A stretch of DNA of 64,000 nucleotides from Bradyrhizobium daqingense (GTDB lineage Bacteria; Pseudomonadota; Alphaproteobacteria; Rhizobiales; Xanthobacteraceae): NCBI RefSeq assembly GCF_021044685.1, contig NZ_CP088014.1, positions 4,388,001 to 4,452,000 on the forward strand, given 5' to 3'. Both the position numbers and the translations under genes were made by a program. Position 1 is the first letter of the stretch. Every line of letters starts with the position of its first letter. Below, in pieces: positions 48,997 through 57,777 of the stretch. The notes below the pieces were generated by a model. The model saw only the letters and a list, made by a program, of their open reading frames with translations. It had not been told where the DNA came from and searched no databases.

Positions 48997-51033
48997 ATGG
49001 ACAGAGATCATCACGCGAGCAAGCGCGTATCCCTTGCGGGAATGCATATCGACCGGACGTCGGCCGTGCCGCTGCATTTGCAGATTGCGGCCCACATCCG
49101 CGGCTGCATTCTGCGCGGTACCTTTCCGGCTGGAACGCAATTCCTGGGCTCGCGGGAGATCGCGCGGGAACTGGGCTGCTCGCGCACGGTGGTGCTGACC
49201 GTATGGGATCTGCTCTATGCCGAGGGTTATCTGGAATCGACGCCGCGCGGCAGCGTGATGGTGGCATCCGTCGCGACGATGCATGCGGAGCCGCCGCCGG
49301 CTGCGCCGCCCGGGGCTGCGCCCGACCATATGTCGAAGCGCTGGCGATCGCTGCTTGGTCTGGAGTACGAGACCAATTGGCCGTCCATGTTCGCACCCGG
49401 CGCGCCCGACATCTCGACGTTTCCCTTCAAGGAATGGTCCCGCCTGCTGCGCCAGACCTGGCAAAATCCGAGGGAGCAGGAGTGCCTCGACCTTCCCGCC
49501 GAAGGCCACCCGCGGCTGCGCAGCGAGATCGCGAACTTTCTCGGTTCGGTGCGCGGGCTGGTCTGCTCGCCGGAAGAGGTCGTCGTCACGCCCGGTACAT
49601 CGGGTGCGCTGGATTTCTGCAGCCGGATGATCCTCGATCCCGGAGACGAGGTCTGGGTCGAGGAGCCCGGCTTCGTCGAGGCCCGATGGGCGCTGACGGC
49701 GGCCGGCGCGAAGCTCGTTCCAATTCCCGTCGATGACAAGGGCCTCGTCGTTTCGGAAGGCATCAGGCGTGCGCCCCGCGCGAAGCTGATCGTGGTTACG
49801 CCGTCGCATCAATATCCGCTCGGCGTCAGCATGGGCCTGGAGCGGCGTCTCGAGCTGCTCGACTGGGCCAACAGGAACGACGTCTGGGTGATCGAGGACG
49901 ATTACAATTCGGAGTTTGGGCATCGGGACAGCATGATCGCCTCCTTGCGTTCGCTCGATCGGGAGGGACGGGTGATCTATTTCGGCACCTTCTCCAAGAT
50001 CATGATGCCGAATTTGCGACTCGGCTACATGGTCGCCAACAGGCATTTCATCGCAGGATTTTCCAAGGGCCGCGCGCGGATCGACGTGCACACCTCCGGC
50101 ATCGGACAGCTCGCTTTGGCCGAGTTCATGCGGGAAGGGCACCTGCTGCGACATCTCCGCGCGATGCGCCGGGTCTATACGAGCAGGCGAAAGGCGCTGA
50201 TCGAGGCGATCGCAGCGCAGACGCCGGACGATCTGACCGTGTCCTCGGCCGTCACCGGGTTGCATCTCGTCGCGCTGTTCACCGAGGCGATGCAGGCGCG
50301 GATGAGTGATCGCGAAGCGGCTTCTACCCTGAAACAGGCCGGCATCCACGTCCAGCCGCTGTCGCAGAATTTTTTGGAGCAACCGACGCGACAGGGCCTG
50401 GTGTTCGGCTACGGACGTCTGCGGGTCGAGGATGCCTCGCCGCTGCTTGCGACAATTCTGTCCGCGTCACGCGGCATCGTTCGATTTGCGCGACGGGGCG
50501 ATCAATCCGGGATGGCCGAGCCCACCGTTGCGGCTTTACCCGATACGGATCACGGGCGACCAAATCTGCGTGCAAGCGCGGGAGCAGCAAGCACGGCGAT
50601 GATGGCATCCTGCCGCTGTTTTGCCCGACGAGTCAAAAGGATCGTCGGTGTCGACTTGCCTGCAAAATTCGTCTTTGAAAACAACGGCAACCCTACTGTG
50701 CATGGGGTTGTTTTCGCGGTTCTAGTCCAGCAACCGGCGGACGGCGTCGACGAGAACCCCGTCTGGCCGGCGCAGAGCCTCGAGAATGGTGAAATGGTCG
50801 GCGCCGTCGACCTGAATGAGCTTGCCGGGCGCCTTCGCCGCGGCGCGCTTGTCGTGGAGATTGATGGAATCGCACACCAGCGCCGGCAGCTCGTTGCTGC
50901 CATAGGCGATGTCGAGACGTTTCGGCGTGACCGGCAGGCGCAGCGGCGACAGCGCGGCGATTTCCACATCCGTCAGCTTCAGCGCGTTGTTGAGTCCGGT
51001 ATCGCGGATGGGTGCGAGCTCGTACACGCCTGA
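48997..51033 (+). CDS. MocR/PdxR-type GntR regulator with aminotransferase domain and read-through tail
   Basis: The GntR winged helix spans about residues 20-85 (VPLHLQIAAHIRGCILRG, LGSREIARELGCSRTVVLTVWDLL). A fold-type I aminotransferase domain follows, with PLP Lys334 in GTFSKIMMPNLRLGY. The family normally ends near residue 490 (nt ~50460). Here no stop occurs until 51033. The extra ~190 residues run through dispersed repeat B and then antisense to 312 bp of the esterase gene, with no domain-like content. The regulator part is credible; the tail suggests a lost stop codon. ATG 49042 is an alternative start. Confidence 0.8.
   Translation: MDRDHHASKRVSLAGMHIDRTSAVPLHLQIAAHIRGCILRGTFPAGTQFLGSREIARELGCSRTVVLTVWDLLYAEGYLESTPRGSVMVASVATMHAEPPPAAPPGAAPDHMSKRWRSLLGLEYETNWPSMFAPGAPDISTFPFKEWSRLLRQTWQNPREQECLDLPAEGHPRLRSEIANFLGSVRGLVCSPEEVVVTPGTSGALDFCSRMILDPGDEVWVEEPGFVEARWALTAAGAKLVPIPVDDKGLVVSEGIRRAPRAKLIVVTPSHQYPLGVSMGLERRLELLDWANRNDVWVIEDDYNSEFGHRDSMIASLRSLDREGRVIYFGTFSKIMMPNLRLGYMVANRHFIAGFSKGRARIDVHTSGIGQLALAEFMREGHLLRHLRAMRRVYTSRRKALIEAIAAQTPDDLTVSSAVTGLHLVALFTEAMQARMSDREAASTLKQAGIHVQPLSQNFLEQPTRQGLVFGYGRLRVEDASPLLATILSASRGIVRFARRGDQSGMAEPTVAALPDTDHGRPNLRASAGAASTAMMASCRCFARRVKRIVGVDLPAKFVFENNGNPTVHGVVFAVLVQQPADGVDENPVWPAQSLENGEMVGAVDLNELAGRLRRGALVVEIDGIAHQRRQLVAAIGDVETFRRDRQAQRRQRGDFHIRQLQRVVESGIADGCELVHA
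50594..50712 (-). repeat. Dispersed Bradyrhizobium-type repeat, copy B
   Basis: Reading the minus strand: CGAAAACAACCCCATGCACA from about 50716 downward, then AGTAGGG, and later CGTCGGGCAAAACAGCGGCA near 50633-50614, followed by ATCATCGC. Block order is as in copies A and C. Part of it can fold: GAAAACAAC at ~50677 pairs with GTTGTTTTC at ~50707. It starts just after the esterase stop and lies within the MocR read-through tail. Confidence 0.65.
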
Positions 51034-51582
51034 GATCGCCAAGCCCGCATGGACATTCGGATGGTCCAGTGCCATCGCCGCGAGATGGGCGCCGGCCGAC
51101 CAACCAGACAGGACGACCGGTCCGGCAATGCCATAGGACGCACCATTGGCGGCAAGCCAGTCGAGCGCGCGCGGGACTTCGGTGACGATGTCGGTGAGGG
51201 ACACCCCCGGCGCCAGCGAATAGCCGGGAATGGCAACCGACCAGCCATGGGCGGCGATGCCTTCGACGAGCATGGCGAACAATTCGCGCGAATTGCGCTG
51301 CCAATAGCCGCCATGCAGGAACACCAGGCATGGTGCCTCGGGCCTGGGGGCCGGGTAGAGATCGATCTTGTTGTTCGCCCGCTGACCGTAAGGCAGATCG
51401 AGATGGGATTTCAGCGAGCCTCGCAGCCGGCCAGAGGCTTCGTTCCGTTCGGCGATCAGGGCCGCGCTGTTCTTGACGGCCGCGTTGTTGTCATAGGCAG
51501 CGTCGCGTTCTGCCTGGGACAGTCCGGACCATGCGGAACGGGGATCGAGCGGCCGACCTGTCGAATAAGCATTCTCAACCAT
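50722..51582 (-). CDS. Alpha/beta hydrolase, arylformamidase/esterase-like
   Basis: ATG 51582 has GGAGAG 3 bp upstream on its strand; 286 residues. Motifs: LVFLHGGYWQRNS (oxyanion; HGGYW is typical of kynurenine formamidase-like esterases), nucleophile elbow SGWSAGAHLAAM, and VDGADHFTILEAL for the catalytic histidine. No tryptophan-pathway neighbours support a KynB role, so a general esterase or amidase is equally likely. A long inverted repeat lies in its leader (51612-51683). Confidence 0.85.
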   Translation of the reverse strand: MVENAYSTGRPLDPRSAWSGLSQAERDAAYDNNAAVKNSAALIAERNEASGRLRGSLKSHLDLPYGQRANNKIDLYPAPRPEAPCLVFLHGGYWQRNSRELFAMLVEGIAAHGWSVAIPGYSLAPGVSLTDIVTEVPRALDWLAANGASYGIAGPVVLSGWSAGAHLAAMALDHPNVHAGLAISGVYELAPIRDTGLNNALKLTDVEIAALSPLRLPVTPKRLDIAYGSNELPALVCDSINLHDKRAAAKAPGKLIQVDGADHFTILEALRRPDGVLVDAVRRLLD

Positions 51583-51611
51583 AATCTCTCCGATGCGGCC
51601 CTGGATGGCAC

Positions 51612-51683
51612 CCTTGTCCAATTTGGGCCGACTATTCACCGACAATTGAGGTATTGGGCCAGCCGTGTCCAGATTGGACAAGG
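51612..51683. promoter_or_regulatory. 15-bp inverted repeat in the esterase leader
   Basis: CCTTGTCCAATTTGG (51612-51626) is mirrored by CCAGATTGGACAAGG (51669-51683), one mismatch in 15, with 42 bp between. The arms share the half-site TTGTCCAAT. It lies 30-100 bp upstream of the esterase start. It may be a pair of operators for a looping regulator, or a small mobile-element end pair. The rest of the gap to DusA shows no gene. Confidence 0.5.
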
Positions 51684-51858
51684 CTGCCTCGAACCATGCG
51701 ATGCGGGATCATTGTTGCTTTCTCTTGGCCGCACCACTTTATTGTTGCGGTTGCACCCGGCGCCCATTCAGGCGAAGGATACGCGGGAGTGCCACGCAAA
51801 ATGCTGGTTCTGGTGCGAGGGCACCTGCGTGTTGTCGGTTCGATGAAAGAATAGCCAT

Positions 51859-52854
51859 TTGAATTCGCAAGACTATCGCTTTTCCGTGGCGCCCATGATG
51901 GATTGGACCGACCGGCATTGCCGGGTGTTCCACCGTCACCTGACGCGGCGGGCGTTGCTCTACACCGAGATGCTGACCACGGGCGCCATCATTCATGGCG
52001 ACCGGGAGCGGCTGCTTGGATTCGACGCATGCGAGCATCCGGTGGCGCTTCAGCTTGGCGGCTCGGATCCGCACGAACTCGCGCAGGCCGCGCGGATCGG
52101 CGAGGCGTTCGGCTATGACGAGATCAATCTCAATGTCGGCTGCCCGTCCGATCGCGTGAAGGATGGCCGCTTCGGCGCCTGCCTCATGGCCGAGCCGGAA
52201 CTGGTGGCGCGATGCGTCGAGGTGATGAAGGCTGCGGTCGCCGTTCCCGTCACCGTGAAGTGCCGCATCGGGATCGACGACCAAGATCCCGAGGTCGCAC
52301 TCGATACGCTGTCGCGCGCGGTGGTGGCGTCCGGCTGCGATGCACTGATCGTGCACGCGCGTAAGGCCTGGCTCAACGGCCTGTCGCCGAAGGAGAACCG
52401 CGACATCCCGCCGCTCGACTATGAACGCGTCTATCGTCTCAAGCACGCGATGCCTGATGTGCCCGTCATCATCAATGGCGGCATCCGAAGCATCGAAGAG
52501 GCGAAGGCGCATCGCGAACACGTCGACGGCGTCATGCTCGGCCGCGCCGCCTACCAGGAGCCGTGGCGACTGCTCGATGTCGATGCCGGCATCTTCGGCG
52601 AGGCTTCAGCGCACGCCTCCATGCAGGACGCCCTCGAGGCGATGATGCCCTACATCGAAGACCAACTGGCGCGTGGCACCCGACTGCACGCGATCACGCG
52701 GCATTTCGTCGGCGCATTCCACGCCGTGCCAGGGGCGCGCGCATTCCGGCGGCATCTCGCCGAGCAGGGGGTGAAGCCGGGCGCTGGTCTCGCCGTGCTG
52801 CGCGACGCGATCGCGCGTGTCGGTGCACGTGCGCCTGCGGAGGCGGCGGCCTAG
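51859..52854 (+). CDS. dusA: tRNA-dihydrouridine synthase A
   Basis: A 331-residue FMN enzyme that reduces uridine in the tRNA D-loop. DusA features: RFSVAPMMDWTDRHCR, YTEMLTTGAIIHG, QLGGSDPHEL, NVGCPSDRVKDGRFGACLM with the catalytic cysteine, KCRIGIDDQDP, VHARKAWLNGLSPKENRDIPPL. The start is TTG 51859 because an in-frame stop lies five codons upstream and the next ATG (51895) would remove part of the first strand. Its ribosome binding site is weak. Confidence 0.93.
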   Translation: MNSQDYRFSVAPMMDWTDRHCRVFHRHLTRRALLYTEMLTTGAIIHGDRERLLGFDACEHPVALQLGGSDPHELAQAARIGEAFGYDEINLNVGCPSDRVKDGRFGACLMAEPELVARCVEVMKAAVAVPVTVKCRIGIDDQDPEVALDTLSRAVVASGCDALIVHARKAWLNGLSPKENRDIPPLDYERVYRLKHAMPDVPVIINGGIRSIEEAKAHREHVDGVMLGRAAYQEPWRLLDVDAGIFGEASAHASMQDALEAMMPYIEDQLARGTRLHAITRHFVGAFHAVPGARAFRRHLAEQGVKPGAGLAVLRDAIARVGARAPAEAAA

Positions 52855-52859
52855 GTGGT

Positions 52860-53414
52860 CTAGTTGACCGCCGCGCGTGGACGACGAGAACTGCTCGGGA
52901 GCTCCGGATAGCCGGTCAGCATCAGCGTGTCCGCGCGCACGCCCCAGCTTTCCAGGCGGTCGAGGAAGCTCATCCCGAGCAGATTGGTCTTCATCTGGCC
53001 GCGCTGCACGACGAGGGCCGGGACCGACTTCTCCACCAGCTTGCCGACGGCGAGACGGTCGAGCGTGAGCCGGGCTGCCTTGGTGTGGCCGCCCGCGGTC
53101 TCCAGGTCGACGTCGTATTCGAGCATCTCGAGCGGCAACCCGATCGCCTTTGCGGTCTCCCAGGTCAGCACCACCGAGGTCGCGCCGGTATCGATCACCA
53201 TCGGTGCAGCCACGCCGTTGATCTTGGCGCGCAATGCAAACTCGCCGCCCTGGCCGCGCGGAATATGTACGGCGGGAGCCGGTGCAGCGGTCTGCGCCCG
53301 GAAGATGTGCGAGACCTTGTGGCTGGCACGCGCGATCTGGTCGGGATCTCCATAGGCGACGACGGCGCCCGCGGTGCCGGCGAGCATGACGAGAACGAGC
53401 AGGAAGCGGATCAT
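52860..53414 (-). CDS. Retropepsin-like aspartic protease, membrane/periplasmic
   Basis: A 184-residue protein with an N-terminal hydrophobic segment (MIRFLLVLVMLAGTAGAVVA) acting as signal anchor. The active-site motif is VIDTGATSVVLTWETAKAIGL, with a second strand pair at LLGMSFLDRLESWGV. This is the TIGR02281-type clan AA family of alphaproteobacteria. It would be a dimer, each subunit giving one aspartate. Convergent with dusA (5 bp between stops). Confidence 0.88.
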   Translation of the reverse strand: MIRFLLVLVMLAGTAGAVVAYGDPDQIARASHKVSHIFRAQTAAPAPAVHIPRGQGGEFALRAKINGVAAPMVIDTGATSVVLTWETAKAIGLPLEMLEYDVDLETAGGHTKAARLTLDRLAVGKLVEKSVPALVVQRGQMKTNLLGMSFLDRLESWGVRADTLMLTGYPELPSSSRRPRAAVN

Positions 53415-53442
53415 TGCGCGCCTCCGCGCGTGCGCGTGCCCG

Positions 53443-53646
53443 TCAGGTGCGCCTTGGCGATGCCGCGATCGGCGTGAGCCCTGCCTGATTCATCCGAGCT
53501 GGCAACAGCGCCATGACCGCCAGCCGTTCCGCGCTGTCCATGGCGTGCCAGCGCGCGATCTCCGGCAAGGTCCGGCCGCAGCCGAAGCACAGCTTGGTCT
53601 TGGGATCGATCATGCAGACGGCGATGCACGGCGTGTCTTTGGTCAT
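53443..53646 (-). CDS. DUF1289 small cysteine-motif protein
   Basis: A 67-residue protein. Cys7, Cys11, Cys20 and Cys23 (TPCIAVC and KLCFGCGRTLPEIARW) form the DUF1289 motif, a probable Fe-S or zinc site. The family is widespread in proteobacteria and its role is unknown. It lies 28 bp upstream of the protease gene on the same strand, so they may be co-transcribed. Confidence 0.85.
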   Translation of the reverse strand: MTKDTPCIAVCMIDPKTKLCFGCGRTLPEIARWHAMDSAERLAVMALLPARMNQAGLTPIAASPRRT

Positions 53647-53690
53647 ATGGACATATTGAGGGATCGTCGGGCATCTCGGCAAGCATCTCG

Positions 53691-55286
53691 TTAAGAACCC
53701 GTGCCTGCGCTCATGATCGGCTTGTGGCGCGGCCGGCGCTTCTCGTCGGGAACGAGCGAACCCTCCGGCTGGAGCGGCGGGGAATCGTCCGACAGCGGCG
53801 CCAGCGCGCTCATCACGCGCTCCGGCGGGAAGGTGACGATCACCTCGGTGCCGATGCGCAGCTTCGATTTCAGCGTGAACGTGCCGCCATGCAGGTCGAT
53901 CAGATTCTTGGCGATGGGCAGGCCGAGGCCTGCGCCCTGTTCGGCCGACTTGATCGAGTTCGAGCCCTGGCCGAACGAGGCCAGCACGACCGGGATCTCG
54001 TCCTCGGGGATGCCGGAGCCGGAATCCCTCACCGAGAGATATTGTCCGCCCGAAGCGGTCCATCCCGCCTTGAGCCAGATCTCGCCGCCTTGCGGGGTGA
54101 ACTTGATCGAATTGGAGAGCAGGTTGAGCACGACCTGGCGGATCGCGCGCTCATCGGCCCAAAGCCGCGGCATCGCCTGCTCGAACACTTCGTGGATGGT
54201 GATGCCGCGGCTGGACGCGCGCAGCTTCATTAAATGGTGGCAGTCGGCGACGATGCCGACCAGGGACACCGCTTCCTCGTTGAGTTCGTAGCGGCCGGCT
54301 TCGATCCGGGATAGATCGAGGATCTCGTTGATGAGATTGAGCAGGTGTACGCCGGAATTGTGAATGTCGGCCGAATATTCCTTGTACACCGGAACCGCGT
54401 GCGCGCCGAAAATCTCGCTCTTCATCACCTCGGAAAAACCGAGGATGGCGTTCAGCGGCGTGCGCAGCTCGTGGCTCATCTGCGCGAGGAAACGCGACTT
54501 GGCGACGTTGGCGGATTCGGCGCGGTGGCGTGCTTCGTCCGAGATTGCCTTGGCTTGTTCGAGCTCGCCGATCAGCGCGTCCTTCTCGGCGCGCGCCTCG
54601 AGCGTGGCGAAGGTCGAGGAGTGCAGGCGGTGGGCCAGCAGCACGAAATAGCCCTCGGCCGCGACCGCGAGCGCCGCCAGGATGTAATTGTCCAGCGAGC
54701 CCGTCATCACGAAGCTCAGTGCCATCGCGACCGCGACCGGCATGGTGGCGGCAACGGCGGCGATCGGCAGATTGGCGGCCAGCATGCTCGATACTGCGAT
54801 CACCAGCAGCATCAGGAACATCATCAGCGTTTCCGTGACCATGTCGAGTACGGGATGGATCAGGATTGCCATCCAGCACAGGCCATAGAGCAGGTCGAGC
54901 ACGACGAAACGTGTCCGCCACGCGCGCGTCGCGGCAGGAGAGGCGGGTTCGGTCAGGAACCGCCGGCAGCTGCGGATCATGGCGGCATGGAAGCAGAGCA
55001 TGCCTGCTGTCCAGGCCGCGGCCGGGATCGGCTGCATCCAGAGCCCGAACAGCACGCCGGTCGCGACCACCAGCAGCATCACGACATAGGACGCCGACAG
55101 CCGCGTCTGGGCATATTGGCGCAGCATCTCGGCGTCGAAGGCCGGCCGGGTTCCGCTGGTCGACGTTAACCTGTCGCGCGCCTCGCGCACCCGCTGCGCC
55201 GCAGCCCTTCGGCTGCTCGCCGACGGAGCGCTCACCGGCTCCGCCGGAAGCTGCACGACCTCGGGCTTTTCAGCGGGGTTACTCAT
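53691..55286 (-). CDS. Membrane sensor histidine kinase, PleC/PdhS-like
   Basis: A 531-residue protein from ATG 55286 (MSNPAEKPEV). A basic cytosolic N-terminus precedes six or so membrane helices (about residues 65-230), a short coiled coil (EARAEKDALIGELEQAKAISDEARHRAESA), then HisKA with His272 in SHELRTPLNAILGFSEVMKSEIFG and HATPase (NLLSNSIKF, GSGIPEDEIP, GAGLGLPIAKNLIDLHGG). The H-box region is that of alphaproteobacterial PleC/DivJ/PdhS kinases that act on DivK. No response regulator is adjacent. A CtrA-type box lies ~100 bp upstream. Confidence 0.9.
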   Translation of the reverse strand: MSNPAEKPEVVQLPAEPVSAPSASSRRAAAQRVREARDRLTSTSGTRPAFDAEMLRQYAQTRLSASYVVMLLVVATGVLFGLWMQPIPAAAWTAGMLCFHAAMIRSCRRFLTEPASPAATRAWRTRFVVLDLLYGLCWMAILIHPVLDMVTETLMMFLMLLVIAVSSMLAANLPIAAVAATMPVAVAMALSFVMTGSLDNYILAALAVAAEGYFVLLAHRLHSSTFATLEARAEKDALIGELEQAKAISDEARHRAESANVAKSRFLAQMSHELRTPLNAILGFSEVMKSEIFGAHAVPVYKEYSADIHNSGVHLLNLINEILDLSRIEAGRYELNEEAVSLVGIVADCHHLMKLRASSRGITIHEVFEQAMPRLWADERAIRQVVLNLLSNSIKFTPQGGEIWLKAGWTASGGQYLSVRDSGSGIPEDEIPVVLASFGQGSNSIKSAEQGAGLGLPIAKNLIDLHGGTFTLKSKLRIGTEVIVTFPPERVMSALAPLSDDSPPLQPEGSLVPDEKRRPRHKPIMSAGTGS

Positions 55287-55352
55287 CAAGCAACACGATT
55301 CCTGCCCACGCCGGACGCGGGCCTTCTGCATTGTCTATCTCTGGCAAGAAAT

Positions 55353-55372
55353 CCTTAAGAGGTGACTTAAGG
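55353..55372. promoter_or_regulatory. CCTTAAG-N6-CTTAAGG inverted repeat upstream of the kinase
   Basis: CCTTAAG at 55353-55359 and CTTAAGG at 55366-55372 flank AGGTGA. The two TTAA elements are 8 bp apart, one more than a standard CtrA box. The site lies between the kinase start and the perfect TTAA-N7-TTAA at 55388, so it may be a second, weaker CtrA site or another operator. Confidence 0.35.
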
Positions 55373-55387
55373 AGCTAAAGAATTACG

Positions 55388-55402
55388 TTAACCCGGCGTT
55401 AA
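55388..55402 (-). promoter_or_regulatory. CtrA-type box TTAA-N7-TTAAC
   Basis: On the kinase strand the sequence reads TTAACGCCGGGTTAAC, an exact TTAA-N7-TTAAC match to the alphaproteobacterial CtrA consensus. It lies 102-116 bp upstream of the kinase ATG and 21 bp from the stop of nhaD. A short consensus can occur by chance, but in a GC-rich genome and in front of a PleC-like kinase it is notable. Confidence 0.5.
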
Positions 55403-55422
55403 TTTGGATCGGCCTGCGGCGC

Positions 55423-56700
55423 TCAATGCAGCGCGGCGTACTGCGCAATGTATACCAGTGCTCCCGCCAGATAGCCCAGGAGTGCGGCCGGCGCGATGCG
55501 GCGGGCGTACCAGAGGAACTCGATCCGCTCGAGGCCCATTGCGGCGACGCCGGCGGCCGAGCCGATGATCAGGATCGAGCCTCCTGTGCCGGCGCAATAG
55601 GCGATGAACTCCCACAGGAAGCTGTCCGGCGGATAATGAGCAATGTCGTACATGCCCATGGTCGCGGCGACGAGTGGCACGTTGTCGATGACGGCGCTGA
55701 GCAGGCCAAGCGCGATCACGATGATATCCTGGCGGCCGATCACCGCATCGAGCCATTTGGCCAGCATCGAGAGCAGGCCGGCGTTTTCGAGGCAGGCGAC
55801 CGCGAGCAGGATTCCGACGAAGAACACGATCGAACCCATGTCGATCCGGGTTAGCGCCTGCGCAAGCGTGAGCGGTTGGCGGACATGCTCGTCCTTGCCG
55901 CGATGAACGATCTCGCCGACCAGCCAGACGACACCGAGTCCGAGCAGCACGCCCATGAAGGGCGGCAGATGGGTGATCGTCTTGAACGCGGGCACTGCGA
56001 TCAGTACGCCGAGGCCGAGATAGAACATCACGTTTCGCTCGAACGGATCGACGCCCTGCAATCCCCCGTCCTTCGGCGGCGCCGCGATGGTCTTGCCTCT
56101 CAACGCGAAAGTAATGAGGACCAATGGCACCAGCAAATTGACGAGCGAGGGTAGAAACACGGCGCCCATGATTTTCAAGGGCGAGATCTGGCCGCCGATC
56201 CACAGCATGGTCGTGGTGACGTCGCCGATCACGGTCCATGCGCCGCCGGCATTCGCAGCGATGACGATCAGAGAGGCGAACAGCAGGCGATCGTCGCGCT
56301 TGGCGATCAGCCGCTGGATCAGCGACACCATGACGATGGTGGTGGTCAGATTGTCGAGGATCGCGCTGAGGAAGAAGGTCACTAAGCCGATCAGCCATAT
56401 CAGGCGGACCTGGCTGGTCGTGTTGATGCGTGAGGTGATGACCTCGAAGCCATCATGGGCGTCGATCACCTCGACGATGGTCATGGCGCCAATCAGGAAG
56501 AACACGATCTGCGCGGTGGAGGCGACGGACTCATCGAGCTCGCGCCCGACCAAGGCGTGGTCGCCCGTCGCGACTGCATAGATGGTCCACAGTACCCCTG
56601 CGCCGAGTAGCGCGGAGGCGCTCTTGTTGACGCCGAGCGGATGCTCGAGCGCGATCGCCGCATAGGCCAGGACGAAAATGGCGGCGATCGCGATCAGCAC
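55423..56700 (-). CDS. nhaD: Sodium:proton antiporter NhaD
   Basis: A 425-residue inner-membrane protein with about 12 helices. NhaD features: FFLIGAMTIVEVIDAHDGFEVIT, FFLSAILDNLTTTIVMVSLIQRL, NAGGAWTVIGDVTTTMLWIGGQ, FFVGILLAVACLENAGLL and SAVIDNVPLVAATMGMY. The repeated DN (T/V) motifs are characteristic of the ion transporter superfamily. It exports Na+ or Li+ in exchange for protons. It lies 19 bp after the upstream dehydrogenase on the same strand. Confidence 0.92.
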   Translation of the reverse strand: MLIAIAAIFVLAYAAIALEHPLGVNKSASALLGAGVLWTIYAVATGDHALVGRELDESVASTAQIVFFLIGAMTIVEVIDAHDGFEVITSRINTTSQVRLIWLIGLVTFFLSAILDNLTTTIVMVSLIQRLIAKRDDRLLFASLIVIAANAGGAWTVIGDVTTTMLWIGGQISPLKIMGAVFLPSLVNLLVPLVLITFALRGKTIAAPPKDGGLQGVDPFERNVMFYLGLGVLIAVPAFKTITHLPPFMGVLLGLGVVWLVGEIVHRGKDEHVRQPLTLAQALTRIDMGSIVFFVGILLAVACLENAGLLSMLAKWLDAVIGRQDIIVIALGLLSAVIDNVPLVAATMGMYDIAHYPPDSFLWEFIAYCAGTGGSILIIGSAAGVAAMGLERIEFLWYARRIAPAALLGYLAGALVYIAQYAALH

Positions 56701-56719
56701 AGTCGTTTTAGGTCTTCAA

Positions 56720-57592
56720 TCAGCGCTGCAGGCGCGCAAGCAGGCTCGACGTATCCCAGCGCTTGCCGCCCATCTTCTCCACTTCGGAGTAGAACTGGTC
56801 GACCAGCGCAGTCACCGGCAGGTTCGCGCCGTTGCGGCGGGCTTCGGCCAGCGAGATCGAGAGGTCCTTCCGCATCCATTCGACCGCGAAGCCGAAATCA
56901 TATTTGTCGTCGTTCATGGTCTTGTAGCGGTTCTCCATCTGCCAGGACTGCGCCGCGCCCTTGGAGATGGTCTCGATCACTGCTGCAACGTCGAGGCCGC
57001 TCTTCTTGGCGAAGTGGATACCCTCGGAGAGACCCTGCACCAGACCGGCGATGCAGATCTGATTGACCATCTTGGTCAGCTGGCCGCTTCCGGCAGGACC
57101 GAGCAGCTTGCACATCCGTGCATAGGCGCCGTTGATGATCGGCTCGGCGCCGGCATAGGCATCCTGCGCACCGCCGCACATCACGGTCAGCACCCCGTTC
57201 TCGGCACCTGCCTGGCCGCCGGAGACCGGCGCGTCGACGAACTTGAAGCCGGCCTTGGTCGCGGCCGCATCGAGCTCGCGGGCGACTTCGGCCGAGGCGG
57301 TGGTGTGGTCGACGAAGGTCGCGCCCTTCTTCATGCCGGCAAACGCACCGTCGGGGCCGATCGTGACCGCGCGCAGATCGTTGTCGTTGCCGACGCAGCA
57401 CATCACGAAATCCTGGCCTTCCGCGGCGGCCTTCGGGGTCGGTGCGGTCTTGCCGCCGAACTTGTCCGCCCATTCCTTCGCCTTGGCCGCGGTGCGGTTG
57501 TAGACGGTGACCTCATGGCCCCCTTTTTTCGCGAGGTGTCCGGCCATCGGGAAGCCCATGACGCCGAGACCGAGGAAAGCGACTTTAGCCAT
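56720..57592 (-). CDS. NAD(P)-dependent beta-hydroxyacid dehydrogenase (3-hydroxyisobutyrate dehydrogenase family)
   Basis: A 290-residue two-domain enzyme: Rossmann motif VAFLGLGVMGFPMAGHLAK, NRTAAKAKEW, the substrate loop FVDAPVSGGQAGAENG, and catalytic Lys in GQLTKMVNQI. The family includes 3-hydroxyisobutyrate dehydrogenase, tartronate semialdehyde reductase and glyoxylate/succinic semialdehyde reductases. The motifs do not separate these. It diverges from the VOC gene. Confidence 0.88.
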   Translation of the reverse strand: MAKVAFLGLGVMGFPMAGHLAKKGGHEVTVYNRTAAKAKEWADKFGGKTAPTPKAAAEGQDFVMCCVGNDNDLRAVTIGPDGAFAGMKKGATFVDHTTASAEVARELDAAATKAGFKFVDAPVSGGQAGAENGVLTVMCGGAQDAYAGAEPIINGAYARMCKLLGPAGSGQLTKMVNQICIAGLVQGLSEGIHFAKKSGLDVAAVIETISKGAAQSWQMENRYKTMNDDKYDFGFAVEWMRKDLSISLAEARRNGANLPVTALVDQFYSEVEKMGGKRWDTSSLLARLQR

Positions 57593-57777
57593 GTATGGTA
57601 CCTTGTCCGTAGTTTGGGTTTACGGTTCTTGCCGGGCGAGCAGGGCGCCTGGGTTCCGTCTTGGGGACGGATTGGGCCGCACCATAAACCCTTGAGGCCG
57701 GAGGGCAACGGCTTCGTTTGGCGGCCCCCTGTGCTAGGATGGCGGACCTCAAAAACTTCAAAAAAGGGAGCGAAGGC

